A program made the position numbers and the translations under genes. The notes beneath the pieces were generated by a model. The model was given only the letters and a program-made list of their open reading frames with translations. It made no database searches and had not been told where the DNA came from. Positions 8,646 through 17,146 of a DNA stretch of 64,000 nucleotides are shown piece by piece (position 1 is the first letter of the stretch; each line of letters opens with the position of its first letter). Source of the DNA: a virus; the IMG/VR virus record IMGVR_UViG_3300025117_000050, positions 1 through 64,000 of that record; one strand, 5' to 3'.

Positions 8646-8678
8646 GTCACAATTTAATAATAAATGGAGGTAAATAAA

Positions 8679-8966
8679 ATGAAATTAGAATTAAAAGTTT
8701 ATAGTGCATTGCCTTGTGAGACAGAACAATTTATAATTAATGGTGTAGATTCTGATAAAAATTGGTTCGTTGATAATTATGATGATGGTAGAGGTGAAGA
8801 AATTGAATATGGATGCAATAATAGGGTAACTAAATTATTAAGAATTTCAGAAGTAAGAAACAATCTTCCAGAATCATTAAAAGAATTATCTGTTGAAGAA
8901 ATAGAAGAAATTCAAAATAAACTTGAAGAAGAATTAGTTAGTGGTGGTTGTGGTTGGTGCGTATAA
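8679..8966 (+). CDS. hypothetical protein with GGCGWC tail
   Basis: 95 residues from the ATG at 8679 (GGAGG spacing 9); an earlier in-frame ATG overlaps the ribosome site itself. Acidic C-terminal helix then SGGCGWCV at the end. No family recognised. Confidence 0.65.
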   Translation: MKLELKVYSALPCETEQFIINGVDSDKNWFVDNYDDGRGEEIEYGCNNRVTKLLRISEVRNNLPESLKELSVEEIEEIQNKLEEELVSGGCGWCV

Positions 8967-8988
8967 TATAAATTAGGAGGCTACATAT

Positions 8989-9648
8989 ATGAATTCATTG
9001 CTAAGAAAAAGAAAATCTAATCCAGAATTAGACAATAAAATTGATAAAATTATTGAACAGGTCAAAAATAAACAAATACCTGAATTCTATCCTAATGAAA
9101 TGGTTAACAACTTTAATATGGATAGAATTAGTTTAAGAAGTGACTTTATTAAAACTATAGGGTTTACTCTCATATCTAATGATTGGATTAAACCATTATC
9201 TCAATGGATAGGTAATAGAAAATGTCTTGAAGTTATGACAGGAACAGGTTCATTGAGTTTTGCTTTACAACAGCAAGGGATAGATATAATTGCTACTGAT
9301 AACTTTTCTTGGGAAGGTAGTTCTAACTGGAATGATAATGAAAATTATTGGACAGAAATTGAACATATAGATGCAATAGGAGCAGTTAAAAAATATGGTA
9401 AAGATATTGATATTATTATAATGTCGTGGCCTTATATGGATGATACTGCACATAGAATTTTACAGAGTATGAGAGAAGTAAATCCAAATTGTATTATGAT
9501 ATTTATTGGAGAGGGTATGGGTGGATGTACAGCAGATGATGAATTTTTTGAAAGTATTCAAGAAATTGAGGATACAGAGTTTGAGCAAGCAGTAAGTAAT
9601 TTTAAACAATGGTGGGGTATACATGATTATCCGCAATTGGTTAAATAA
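8989..9648 (+). CDS. SAM-dependent methyltransferase-like protein
   Basis: 219 residues, TTAGGAGG ribosome site. Residues 80-90 (LEVMTGTGSLS) fit class I methyltransferase motif I, ATDNFSW at 102 resembles the acidic end of strand 2, and IIMSWPYMDD near 146 sits where the catalytic D/N-P-P-Y would be. The degenerate motif IV leaves activity uncertain. May act on DNA or a small molecule, or only keep the fold. Confidence 0.65.
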   Translation: MNSLLRKRKSNPELDNKIDKIIEQVKNKQIPEFYPNEMVNNFNMDRISLRSDFIKTIGFTLISNDWIKPLSQWIGNRKCLEVMTGTGSLSFALQQQGIDIIATDNFSWEGSSNWNDNENYWTEIEHIDAIGAVKKYGKDIDIIIMSWPYMDDTAHRILQSMREVNPNCIMIFIGEGMGGCTADDEFFESIQEIEDTEFEQAVSNFKQWWGIHDYPQLVK

Positions 9649-9682
9649 ATTATAATAAATATTAAAAAGGAGAATGAGAAAT

Positions 9683-10093
9683 ATGAGTTATAAAAAATGT
9701 TTGGAATTGGCAAATGCAAACATTTTAACCTTTGAGCATTTTGGTAGTTATCAAGGAGATTGGTGGGCTAAAGTAGAATACCAAAGTAAATTAGGTTGGA
9801 TTCATGGATGGTTTGGTAGTTGCTCTGGATGTGATGCTTTTTAAGCAGAATTTGGTTATGAATCACATGAGCATGAAGATGATGATTGTATAAGTTATTA
9901 TGATTTACCTGAAAAATTTAAAGAAGATTGTCCTAATTGTCAAGATTTAATGAAAAGAATGAAAGAAATTGGTGAGAAATATTTAGATGATTTATATACA
10001 CAAGAAGAAGCAGAAAATAGAGCAAGTGAAAATTTAGATTGGGATGGAAATGCTCAAGAGATGTTAGATTTTATTAGAAATAATAAGATTTAA
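9683..10093 (+). pseudogene. phage protein with in-frame TAA
   Basis: A 137-codon frame with one internal stop (9842-9844) at GCDAF*AEFGYESH, where Gln (CAA to TAA) would fit. Coding character continues unchanged to 10093 (EDCPNCQDLMKRM). The N-terminus (GDWWAKVEYQSKLGWIHG, then GSCSGCDAF) is a type seen in phage orphans. Nonsense mutation or sequencing error. Confidence 0.65.
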
Positions 10094-10184
10094 AATATTA
10101 GAATACTATATATAGTATAAATAAGTATATAAAATAATTGGAATAAAAAATAAAAATCATAATATAAAAAGGAGGTGATAATTA

Positions 10185-10214
10185 AATGAAAGGAGGTGAT
10201 AAATATAAAAAATA
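10185..10214 (+). other. nine-codon micro-ORF (MKGGDKYKK) overlapping HNH start
   Basis: A perfect AAAAAGGAGGTGAT site leads to ATG AAA GGA GGT GAT and a stop at 10212-10214. The micro-ORF itself contains a second AAAGGAGGTGAT, which appears to serve the endonuclease frame. Suggests translational coupling. Confidence 0.4.
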
Positions 10215-10747
10215 ATTATATTATAGAAGGAGATATTGTTAAAATTGTTTTAGATACAAAACATGGAAAATTTTATGCATTAATAGATTTAGAAGACTTT
10301 GATAAGGCTAACAATTGTGAAAATAAATGGTGTTTACGTTCATTAAAACATCAATACGCTCAACAAATGAAAGTAATAGGCAAGGAAGGGAATAGAAGTA
10401 AATATACTACTATTAAATTACATAATATTATAATAGATTGTCCAGAAGGGATGCGAGTAGATCATATTAATCATAATACATTAGATAATCGAAAACAAAA
10501 CTTAAGGATTATAGAACATAAAAATAATATTACACATCGAAAAGGTGCTAATTCTAATAGTAAAACTGGTGTTAGAAATGTTAATCTAGTAACTAGATAT
10601 AGTGGAGAACAAGAATATTGGGTACAATTAATGAAAGATGGTAAAAGATTTAAATGGGAATTTCCACTAGAACAATTTAATGAAGCATGTATTTTTGCAG
10701 AACAAAAACGTCAAGAAATATTTGGCAAATATGCAGGGAATGGTTAA
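10196..10747 (+). CDS. HNH homing endonuclease with AP2-like domain
   Basis: 183 residues. HNH_3 pattern LHNIIIDCPEGMRVDHINHN then LDNRKQNLRII, and a C-terminal AP2-like region (SKTGVRNVNLVTRYSGEQE to FGKYAGNG). Close paralogue of the 3760 protein, indicating movement of the same element within the genome. The start is unclear: the GTG at 10196 lies inside the second ribosome site, and an ATA a few bases later is better spaced. Confidence 0.85.
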   Translation: MINIKNNYIIEGDIVKIVLDTKHGKFYALIDLEDFDKANNCENKWCLRSLKHQYAQQMKVIGKEGNRSKYTTIKLHNIIIDCPEGMRVDHINHNTLDNRKQNLRIIEHKNNITHRKGANSNSKTGVRNVNLVTRYSGEQEYWVQLMKDGKRFKWEFPLEQFNEACIFAEQKRQEIFGKYAGNG

Positions 10748-10757
10748 TACATAGTGA

Positions 10758-10797
10758 TATAATGGTTTGCGGTAATCCTTATACCGCAAACCATTAT
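10758..10797 (+). promoter_or_regulatory. extended -10 promoter overlapped by perfect inverted repeat
   Basis: TGATATAAT (10755-10763) is an extended -10. A perfect 16-bp inverted repeat, ATAATGGTTTGCGGTA with its complement at 10782-10797 and a 7-base loop, starts within it. No T-run follows, so it looks like an operator or 5' hairpin rather than a terminator. Confidence 0.5.
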
Positions 10798-10812
10798 AAG
10801 GAGTAATTTAAT

Positions 10813-10969
10813 ATGAATAAATACATTGCCAATATCAAAGTAATACAATTAGAAGTAGAATCTAAATCAATAACTGAAACAGAAGAATATTTTAAAAATT
10901 ACATTAAATATTGGGGGTGTAGTGTGGCCTGGATGGAAAGGTGCTGTTATTGTTAATATTGAAAAATAA
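10813..10969 (+). pseudogene. small phage protein, frameshifted
   Basis: ATG at 10813 after AAGGAG. Frame ends at 10956, while the adjacent frame reads VVWPGWKGAVIVNIEK to 10969. Removing one G from the run at 10913-10917 joins them into about 51 residues. The short leader is preceded by the inverted repeat at 10759. Confidence 0.6.
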
Positions 10970-10997
10970 ATTTATAAATTAAGAGGAGATGCTTAAT

Positions 10998-12011
10998 ATG
11001 TTAGAAATTAAAAAATTGAATTCTATAATGTCACCATTCTTCGGAGATATTTGTGTTTACTTAGAGTTAAATGATTATGCAGATACAAGCACAATTAAAT
11101 GTAAAATAGCAAATCTAAATGAGGAAATAATTCCTGATAAATTTGCTTATGATGGTTCACCTTATTTTTCATATGATAAATTTGAAAAGTATTCTAATGG
11201 TAATCATTATGCTAGAGTATACGTAGAAGTAGAATATAAATCTAAAGAATTAGAATTATCTGAAAGTACATTTAATACAGCAAAAGGTATAAATGATTAT
11301 ATAGTAGATTTAAAAACATTACATCATATTATGGGTATTAGGCATGTTGCTAAACATAAGAAGGGTATAAAATTAAATGAATTTGTTTGGAGAGGTGTAT
11401 TAAGTTTTGATCAATTCGGACAGACAATGTATTTATATGATCAAAAATTTATAGATGATACACCAAATAATATTAAATATGGTACAGTTGATTATAATAC
11501 ATTTAGATTTTATTGTGAAGGATATTGTGGAACATTTAGAGTAATACCAGATCAAGATGAAATATGTCCTGAGTGTAATAAAGCATGGACAATAGATAAT
11601 ATAGTTGATTATGTGACTATTGAAAAAGGTAATTATAAGAGAATTGGTTATCATAAAGAATGTTTAAAATCTCATAATGACAGAGAGCAATTAAAAGAAT
11701 TTGAAAATATATTCTCAAAGGTATATAATTTAAGTGAATTGAAATTTACTGCAATTCCTAATGAATATTGCTCATGTGAAAAATGTGCTTCATGGTTTAT
11801 AGTTTCTACTCTAGATGGAGATATTAAAATTGGTTGGAGGAAAAGAGTTATTAGCATTGTGTGGCTAGATAATTATAAACGATTTAAAGAAACATTTGTG
11901 AATGAGGATACTACAAAAGGCGGAAATTTAGATGGTGTTAGATATATTCATGCTTGGAATGTGGATAAAGCAATTGAATATTTGAATAGAGCGAAGGATA
12001 GTATAGTTTAA
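10998..12011 (+). CDS. hypothetical protein with zinc-binding Cys
   Basis: 337 residues from the ATG at 10998 (GAGGAGATGCTTAAT). Middle region has CEGYCG and CPECNKAW, then YHKECL, which could bind zinc; a second cluster CSCEKCASWF follows near 260. Large for this neighbourhood. No family recognised. Confidence 0.7.
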   Translation: MLEIKKLNSIMSPFFGDICVYLELNDYADTSTIKCKIANLNEEIIPDKFAYDGSPYFSYDKFEKYSNGNHYARVYVEVEYKSKELELSESTFNTAKGINDYIVDLKTLHHIMGIRHVAKHKKGIKLNEFVWRGVLSFDQFGQTMYLYDQKFIDDTPNNIKYGTVDYNTFRFYCEGYCGTFRVIPDQDEICPECNKAWTIDNIVDYVTIEKGNYKRIGYHKECLKSHNDREQLKEFENIFSKVYNLSELKFTAIPNEYCSCEKCASWFIVSTLDGDIKIGWRKRVISIVWLDNYKRFKETFVNEDTTKGGNLDGVRYIHAWNVDKAIEYLNRAKDSIV

Positions 12012-12033
12012 AATAAAGGAGTATAGTGTATAT

Positions 12034-12594
12034 ATGAAATTAATTGATATTGCTAACAAAATAGATAAATCTGAAAGAAATGAATCTTATGTAAATACTG
12101 ACCAATTTTCTTCAGAATTTAATTATGAATTTGATTGGGTAAAACAAGATAGACTTAAAGCATATTGGATTGGTAATTGGTATTGTACAGATTCTTATGT
12201 AGGGTATAGGATGTATTTTCTTGATGATGAACCTGTAGCATTTTCCATACAAAAAGGAAGAAAATGGTCTGAAAAATTTAATTGGATTAGTAAAGAATTA
12301 GCATTAAAAGTTAGAGAATATTTAATTTCTATTATGCCTAAAAGAGAAGATGAATTAAATATAAAAATATGTGATATTAACGAAGATATAGGAGATAGTT
12401 ATAAAATTGAATTTAATTCACAAATATTAAATCCTGATAATGCAATGCTTTATGGTGAATCAATTAAAATTTTAGAAAGAATAAAAGAAACACCAGATTG
12501 GGGAATAGATAAAATGTTAAAGATTCGATTAAGCAATGGAAAAGAAGAAATTGTAGACATAAAAGAATTAGATTTTAAGTATCATTTAGTATGA
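12034..12594 (+). CDS. hypothetical protein
   Basis: 186 residues, AAAGGAGTATAGTGTATAT upstream. Trp-rich central part (WIGNWYCTDSYVGYRMYF) and an acidic C-terminus. Follows the 10998 gene by 22 bases. No family recognised. Confidence 0.65.
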   Translation: MKLIDIANKIDKSERNESYVNTDQFSSEFNYEFDWVKQDRLKAYWIGNWYCTDSYVGYRMYFLDDEPVAFSIQKGRKWSEKFNWISKELALKVREYLISIMPKREDELNIKICDINEDIGDSYKIEFNSQILNPDNAMLYGESIKILERIKETPDWGIDKMLKIRLSNGKEEIVDIKELDFKYHLV

Positions 12595-12611
12595 AAGGAA
12601 AGTGAAAAAAT

Positions 12612-12796
12612 ATGATATCATGGTTATTAAAATTATTTAAAATAAAACATGATGCTAAATGTCTAAATTGTAATGGAAAAGGTTATGTAAAATTTCAGGA
12701 TGGGTAGAAAGCACTTGTGGTTGTTGTTATGGCGCAGGTAAAATAAATAAACGAAGATACAATAAACCCTTAGAATATAAGGGTTTATTTTTATAA
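12612..12796 (+). pseudogene. DnaJ-type zinc-finger-like small protein, frameshifted
   Basis: The first frame encodes KCLNCNGKGYVK, then stops at 12705-12707. One extra A at 12689-12692 would continue into GWVESTCGCCYGAGK, giving two CxxC(N/Y)GxG units as in DnaJ central zinc fingers. About 61 residues; the last codons overlap the terminator at 12764. Confidence 0.55.
12764..12792 (+). terminator. Rho-independent terminator
   Basis: AAACCCTT/AAGGGTTT stem, seven-base loop, then ATTTTTAT. The same stem recurs at 49754. Confidence 0.75.
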
Positions 12797-12824
12797 TAAT
12801 TAACAAAATATTAAAATAAATATA

Positions 12825-12853
12825 TTGACATTCAATTTCCCTTATGTTATTAT
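12825..12853 (+). promoter_or_regulatory. sigma-A promoter
   Basis: Consensus TTGACA, 17 bases, TATTAT, right after the terminator and 37 bases before the DUF2786 gene. Confidence 0.75.
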
Positions 12854-12889
12854 TATAGAAAGAAACAAATAACAAGGAGGTATTACATA

Positions 12890-13141
12890 ATGACACAAGA
12901 ACAACAACAACAAGAAACAATCCTAAGCAAAGTTAAGAAATTATTAGCACTTGCAGAGAATAATACTTCGGCAGACGAATCACAAAATTCTTTTCTTAAA
13001 GCACAAATGCTACTCTTAAAACATGGTTTAACTATGAATGACGTTGCTGAATCTAAAGAAGATTATAGGTACAGAGGTATGAGTGAATTTGAAATAAATA
13101 ATATTTTTAATAATGGTAAAAAGGTTGCTAGATTTTATTAG
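12890..13141 (+). CDS. short DUF2786 protein
   Basis: 83 residues after AAGGAGGTATTACATA. Residues 7-45 (ETILSKVKKLLALAENNTSA then FLKAQMLLLKHGLTMNDV) fit the DUF2786 helical domain common in phages and actinobacteria. The rest of the usual longer protein is absent. Role unknown; strong own promoter. Confidence 0.7.
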   Translation: MTQEQQQQETILSKVKKLLALAENNTSADESQNSFLKAQMLLLKHGLTMNDVAESKEDYRYRGMSEFEINNIFNNGKKVARFY

Positions 13142-13153
13142 GGAGGAATTAAC

Positions 13154-13396
13154 ATGTTAAGGTATTTACATTTACAATTTATTAAATTAAAATCACTAAT
13201 AAATAAAGATGTAATAATATGTGCCGTAGATAAAAAGGATAGTATGACTTATATTATTAAAAATGGTAGTATTGTAGACACTATTCCGATAAGTAATGAT
13301 ATAATTAGAGGCAAGAGAAGTAAGATACCATTATTTTATGATTTTGAATTTGATAAAGAGAATCTAAATAAAGTAATTAAAGAATACATAATTTAA
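13154..13396 (+). CDS. hypothetical protein
   Basis: 80 residues, AGGGAGGAATTAAC ribosome site, 12 bases after the DUF2786 gene. Alternating beta strands (DVIICAVDKKDSMTYIIKNG) and a C-terminal helix. No family recognised. Confidence 0.65.
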   Translation: MLRYLHLQFIKLKSLINKDVIICAVDKKDSMTYIIKNGSIVDTIPISNDIIRGKRSKIPLFYDFEFDKENLNKVIKEYII

Positions 13397-13414
13397 TAAA
13401 AGGAGAGATTAAAT

Positions 13415-13918
13415 ATGGCAATGGTAGACTATGGAGCAGTTTTAAAGAAGAATGGAATAGTAATTCACAGAGATGATTTCTTTATGGATATGCAAAAAGC
13501 TGTTGGATTTACTATTGATTCATTAAAAGATAAAGATGGTTATAATTATCAAATTAATGGCAACTATTTTGTATACATTGGTGATGAAGAATTATTGATT
13601 TGTGTATACAAAACACAATTGTTAATTATCTCAAATAACAAAATTATACATCGTGTATATGGTGCTAATGTTGATTCTTATAGTATACATGATAAATTTA
13701 GATTAAAATTTGAAGTTAATGGAATTAAATTTGATATAAAAAGAATAAGTTATAGTAATATGTATTTGCTTAGATTCTGGTATAAAAGGAATCTTTATGA
13801 ATGTATTTATGGTTATGGTGTTGATAATAGTGTAAAGAATTGGTATTACAATAATAATAGAGAAAGAAGAATTGCTAAAGAATTTTTTAGAAATAAGTCT
13901 TGGAAAATATTAACATAA
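13415..13918 (+). CDS. hypothetical protein
   Basis: 167 residues after AAAAGGAGAGATTAAAT. Tyr-rich beta-strand pattern, basic. Likely same transcript as 12890-13396. No family recognised. Confidence 0.65.
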   Translation: MAMVDYGAVLKKNGIVIHRDDFFMDMQKAVGFTIDSLKDKDGYNYQINGNYFVYIGDEELLICVYKTQLLIISNNKIIHRVYGANVDSYSIHDKFRLKFEVNGIKFDIKRISYSNMYLLRFWYKRNLYECIYGYGVDNSVKNWYYNNNRERRIAKEFFRNKSWKILT

Positions 13919-13968
13919 AAGATTAAATTACTTTTAACTTAAAAACATTATAAAGGAGAGATAATATT

Positions 13969-14165
13969 ATGTATTTAAGTATAACCTTTACTGATTATAA
14001 TAAAATAACAATGAATATAATTAGATTTACTTGCAATGAAAATGAAATCTTAAATAGAAATAATATGTACAATTGTTTTATAGTTGGAGATAATTACATA
14101 AAATGAAAGGCAATATGTTTGATATAGAATATTATGTAAAAAATGTTAGGGTATTTACAGTATAG
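13969..14165 (+). pseudogene. small phage protein, frameshifted
   Basis: AAAGGAGAG ribosome site. First frame stops at 14104-14106; the adjacent frame continues KGNMFDIEYYVKNVRVFTV to 14165. One A missing from the AAAA at 14100-14103 explains it. About 65 residues if repaired. Confidence 0.55.
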
Positions 14166-14180
14166 AGAGGATGAATTAAC

Positions 14181-14477
14181 ATAAATAATGCTCAGGAAAT
14201 ATTAAGAAAGATTGTTAATTTCATAGATGATTATTATAAAATAGCACCTATATTTTATAAAACATGGTTAGATAAATATGGGGTTAATAATCTTAATTTT
14301 ATAAACTATATAATTTTTGAAGAAGAAAATGAGTATATTGAAGAATATTTAAATTATTGTTTATATATGCTTGAAGAATGTGAAAAACAATATCCTAAAG
14401 GTAGTGAAATTATAGGATTTCAAATTGCTGATATTATGAGAATGATGGCAGAAAGTAAAGAATTAAATGAAATATAA
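14181..14477 (+). CDS. hypothetical protein with apparent ATA start
   Basis: A 98-codon frame of good coding character (AQEILRKIVNFIDDYYKIAP to MAESKELNEI) with no ATG, GTG or TTG near its beginning. AGAGAGGA is followed at 9 bases by ATA AAT AAT GCT. Either a real ATA start or an ATG damaged by one G-to-A change. No family recognised. Confidence 0.5.
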   Translation: MNNAQEILRKIVNFIDDYYKIAPIFYKTWLDKYGVNNLNFINYIIFEEENEYIEEYLNYCLYMLEECEKQYPKGSEIIGFQIADIMRMMAESKELNEI

Positions 14478-14495
14478 TATAGAGGAGGAATACAT

Positions 14496-15038
14496 ATGTT
14501 GGTAGATATTAACTTTAGACAATCTCTAATCAATGAGTATAGAAAGAAAATTGAAGAGCATTGTACACCTGAAAGATTTGAAGAAATTAAAAATAGCATA
14601 CCTAGAAATCTTGATGACATATTTCATAAAATAAATACAGGTATATATTATAGTGGATTAAATTTCGATCATAGAATTAAAATGCTTTCAAATGATAAAA
14701 TTAAAGATAAATATGAAAGTTTTACTTTTATGAAACGTATAAATGGAAAAGTAGATTGGAATTACATTCGTAAATGTATTAATGAAGGAAAAGAACATAA
14801 AGATAATTACGGTGTATGTGATAATTATCAACAAGTTTTAAATCACTATCCAGAATTAAATGATCCTAATAGAAAATTTATATTATCTTTATGTAAAATT
14901 AGTAAGAAAGAAGATGGTGGTTGGCGATGGCATAAGTGGGGTAAATATATAGGTATTCAAAAATCGCAATGTGAGTATATCGGTGATGAACCTGAGATTG
15001 AAGAAGTATATGTGTATCATATTTATGAAATGGAATAG
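14496..15038 (+). CDS. conserved phage-type hypothetical protein
   Basis: 180 residues, AGAGGAGG site. C-terminal GGWRWHKWGKYIGIQ then acidic EYIGDEPEIEEVYVYHIYE is the type of module I have seen in small phage orphans. No catalytic motif. Ends 13 bases before the next start. Confidence 0.65.
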   Translation: MLVDINFRQSLINEYRKKIEEHCTPERFEEIKNSIPRNLDDIFHKINTGIYYSGLNFDHRIKMLSNDKIKDKYESFTFMKRINGKVDWNYIRKCINEGKEHKDNYGVCDNYQQVLNHYPELNDPNRKFILSLCKISKKEDGGWRWHKWGKYIGIQKSQCEYIGDEPEIEEVYVYHIYEME

Positions 15039-15051
15039 GAGGAAGTACATA

Positions 15052-15450
15052 ATGCAATTAAAAGAAAAGTTTAAAGAATTATGGTTTTCTAAGGTTGAGG
15101 ATATAGCTAAAAAATGTTCTAATATTGAAGTATTTAATTTAATGAAACAAATTGAATATGGCAATATTTCAGATGAAGAAAAAGAAATGATAGCAAAACA
15201 ATTAGAGGAAATGAATATTCATGATATAAATGCAGTATGGTATATTGGTTTTATGATTAGTGATATTCAAAAATGTATATTTCAAGATAAAATAAATTTA
15301 AATTTGATTAATTCAGTATGTCAAATTAATGGTTGTTTAAATAGTGATAGTTATTGGAGCAACGTATGGGATGATAATATTAATTCAGAGGAAGCAAAAA
15401 ATCTTAAAGAATTGGGTATTTTGATGCAAGAATTAGTTAAATATTTATAA
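15052..15450 (+). CDS. hypothetical helical protein
   Basis: 132 residues from ATG 15052 (AGGAGGAAGTACATA). The frame is open further upstream but overlaps the preceding gene. Helical; no motif recognised. Confidence 0.65.
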   Translation: MQLKEKFKELWFSKVEDIAKKCSNIEVFNLMKQIEYGNISDEEKEMIAKQLEEMNIHDINAVWYIGFMISDIQKCIFQDKINLNLINSVCQINGCLNSDSYWSNVWDDNINSEEAKNLKELGILMQELVKYL

Positions 15451-15493
15451 GATAAATTTATTAATAAAGAAAAGTTTGGAGAGGAGAATTAAT

Positions 15494-15787
15494 ATGAATA
15501 AAGATTTAATTAATAAAGCAATTGATGTAATGGAAAGAGTTAAGATAGGGTCTTTAATTAGATTACATGGCATTCATGATTTTAGAGTAGTATATCAAGA
15601 ACCAAGTTATGAAGAAATATATGGTTGTTGTAAAATTCCCAGAGATCATGTAATTAGAATGGTTAACCAAACTATTCCTAATGCTTTAAACTGGACAAAA
15701 TCTAAATCAATAGATAGACTTAAAATAGAAATGGTGCAAAGTGCCGTAGCAGGTTTGTATAAAGATATTGAATTAATTGAAGAATAA
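15494..15787 (+). CDS. hypothetical protein
   Basis: 97 residues from ATG 15494 after GAGAGGAGAATTAAT. Opens MNKDLINKAIDVMERVKIGS, similar in layout to the 62764 protein (IIECIDIVEQIKLNS), so possibly distant paralogues. No family recognised. Confidence 0.65.
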   Translation: MNKDLINKAIDVMERVKIGSLIRLHGIHDFRVVYQEPSYEEIYGCCKIPRDHVIRMVNQTIPNALNWTKSKSIDRLKIEMVQSAVAGLYKDIELIEE

Positions 15788-15845
15788 AAGGAATAAGAAT
15801 GAAACAAAATTTAGATTAATATAATATATTCAGGGAGGATGAAAT

Positions 15846-16031
15846 ATGCTAAGTTTTAAAACAACTAATGAAACAGTTATAGATATGTATAAAGGCAAGA
15901 CATTCATTGAAACAAATATAAAATTATTCACAGAAATTAATGATGATTTGAAGAAGAAATTTTTTGGTAGGATAGATTTAATTGAAGATATTCTAAAAGC
16001 AATTAATATTAAAATGAAGAAATTGTTATGA
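15846..16031 (+). CDS. hypothetical protein
   Basis: 61 residues, GGGAGGATGAAAT site. Basic C-terminus KAINIKMKKLL. No family recognised. A 21-codon frame overlaps its end at 16028. Confidence 0.55.
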   Translation: MLSFKTTNETVIDMYKGKTFIETNIKLFTEINDDLKKKFFGRIDLIEDILKAINIKMKKLL

Positions 16032-16093
16032 ATAATTTAGAAGATAATACGGATATTGCTGAAATATTATCTTGCATAAGAGGTAAATTGTAA
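16028..16093 (+). CDS. possible 21-residue peptide
   Basis: ATG overlaps the TGA of the preceding gene (ATGA coupling) and reads NNLEDNTDIAEILSCIRGKL. Too short to judge; may be a stub. Confidence 0.25.
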   Translation: MNNLEDNTDIAEILSCIRGKL

Positions 16094-16102
16094 TTTCATA
16101 AT

Positions 16103-16159
16103 CTCACAAAGTATTGATTTTATTGGGTTTATAAAATTAAAAATCAATACAAATGAGAG
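16103..16159 (+). promoter_or_regulatory. recurrent stem-loop element, copy 3
   Basis: Perfect GTATTGATTT/AAATCAATAC (16111-16120 with 16141-16150) with CTC/GAG outside and a loop starting TATTGGGTTTATAA. Related to elements at 2304 and 8587; in the leader of the 16193 gene. Confidence 0.5.
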
Positions 16160-16192
16160 TATTTATTCAAACTTTAAAGGAGGAAAATTAAA

Positions 16193-16513
16193 ATGACAAA
16201 ATACGTGTTAAAAACAAATAGTAATTATTATGGAGATGGTTACATAAAAGAGTTTTATAATAATTATGGTGCACGTGATGATTTTCATGTAAGTAGTAAT
16301 ATTTTTGATGCAACTATCTATGATACAATTAGTAAAGCTAAAAATGGTATTAAATATTGCTTAAATATTATTGATGGTTATAATAATATGGATTCTGATT
16401 ATGTGAGAGATAATAAATTAGATTCAAAAAAGTTTCCTAAGATATGGTTAGATATATTTGAGGTGGAATTAACAGAAAAGAAAATTGATACTAAACAAAA
16501 GGAGGTTGGTTAA
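16193..16513 (+). CDS. hypothetical protein
   Basis: 106 residues after AAAGGAGGAAAATTAAA. Tyr/Asn-rich start (NYYGDGYIKEFYNNYGARDD), helix, Lys-rich end. Leader contains the stem-loop at 16103. No family recognised. Confidence 0.65.
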   Translation: MTKYVLKTNSNYYGDGYIKEFYNNYGARDDFHVSSNIFDATIYDTISKAKNGIKYCLNIIDGYNNMDSDYVRDNKLDSKKFPKIWLDIFEVELTEKKIDTKQKEVG

Positions 16514-16579
16514 GGAAAAGAATGAGTTAAGGAAGGAATTTAAAAAGATGTTTGAACTGATAAAGGAGAGAAATACATA

Positions 16580-16804
16580 ATGAGAGATAAAGAATTTTTC
16601 CATGATAGAAATAATGATATTTATTATTTAGTTAATTTTCAAGAAGAAAGATATATGAAAATAGCAGAAAAAGGAAGTCAATACTATGAATTATGCAGAC
16701 ATTTATATTGTAATAATTGGGAATATGCATATATCAGACATAAAATATTATCCACATTTAAGAAGGTAGATAAATTGATACAGATCGATGGGACAGAAGA
16801 TTAA
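16580..16804 (+). CDS. hypothetical protein
   Basis: 74 residues, AAAGGAGAGAAATACATA site. Aromatic-rich, no Cys pair pattern or membrane span. No family recognised. Confidence 0.6.
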   Translation: MRDKEFFHDRNNDIYYLVNFQEERYMKIAEKGSQYYELCRHLYCNNWEYAYIRHKILSTFKKVDKLIQIDGTED

Positions 16805-16833
16805 GAAAATATAAAATAAAGGTGGTAATATGT

Positions 16834-17109
16834 ATGAGATGTTATAATACTAATGGTCGTGGATATTTTGTAGTATTAAAAACTCCAAATGAGATAATTA
16901 ATTTGTTGAATAAATTGTGACATACATACACAATAGGGAAACATCATGTATTTTCAAAGGAAAATAATTATGTAATATTTATTAATAGTCATTCTCTTAA
17001 TCTAGCAGATCGAGTAGCAAATATATGGATTGAATCAATTTTAGGTAAATTTGAAATATTAGATACTTACAATGAATGTAAACTTAAAGATGTTGGTAAG
17101 TATTGGTGA
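16834..17109 (+). pseudogene. small phage protein with in-frame TGA
   Basis: A 92-codon frame interrupted once by TGA at 16918-16920 (LLNKL*HTYTIGKHHVFSKE); Trp (TGG to TGA) would fit. Coding character continues to 17109. No family recognised. Confidence 0.55.
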
Positions 17110-17146
17110 TATATAAATTGAAAAATAAAAAGGAGGATAAATTTTA

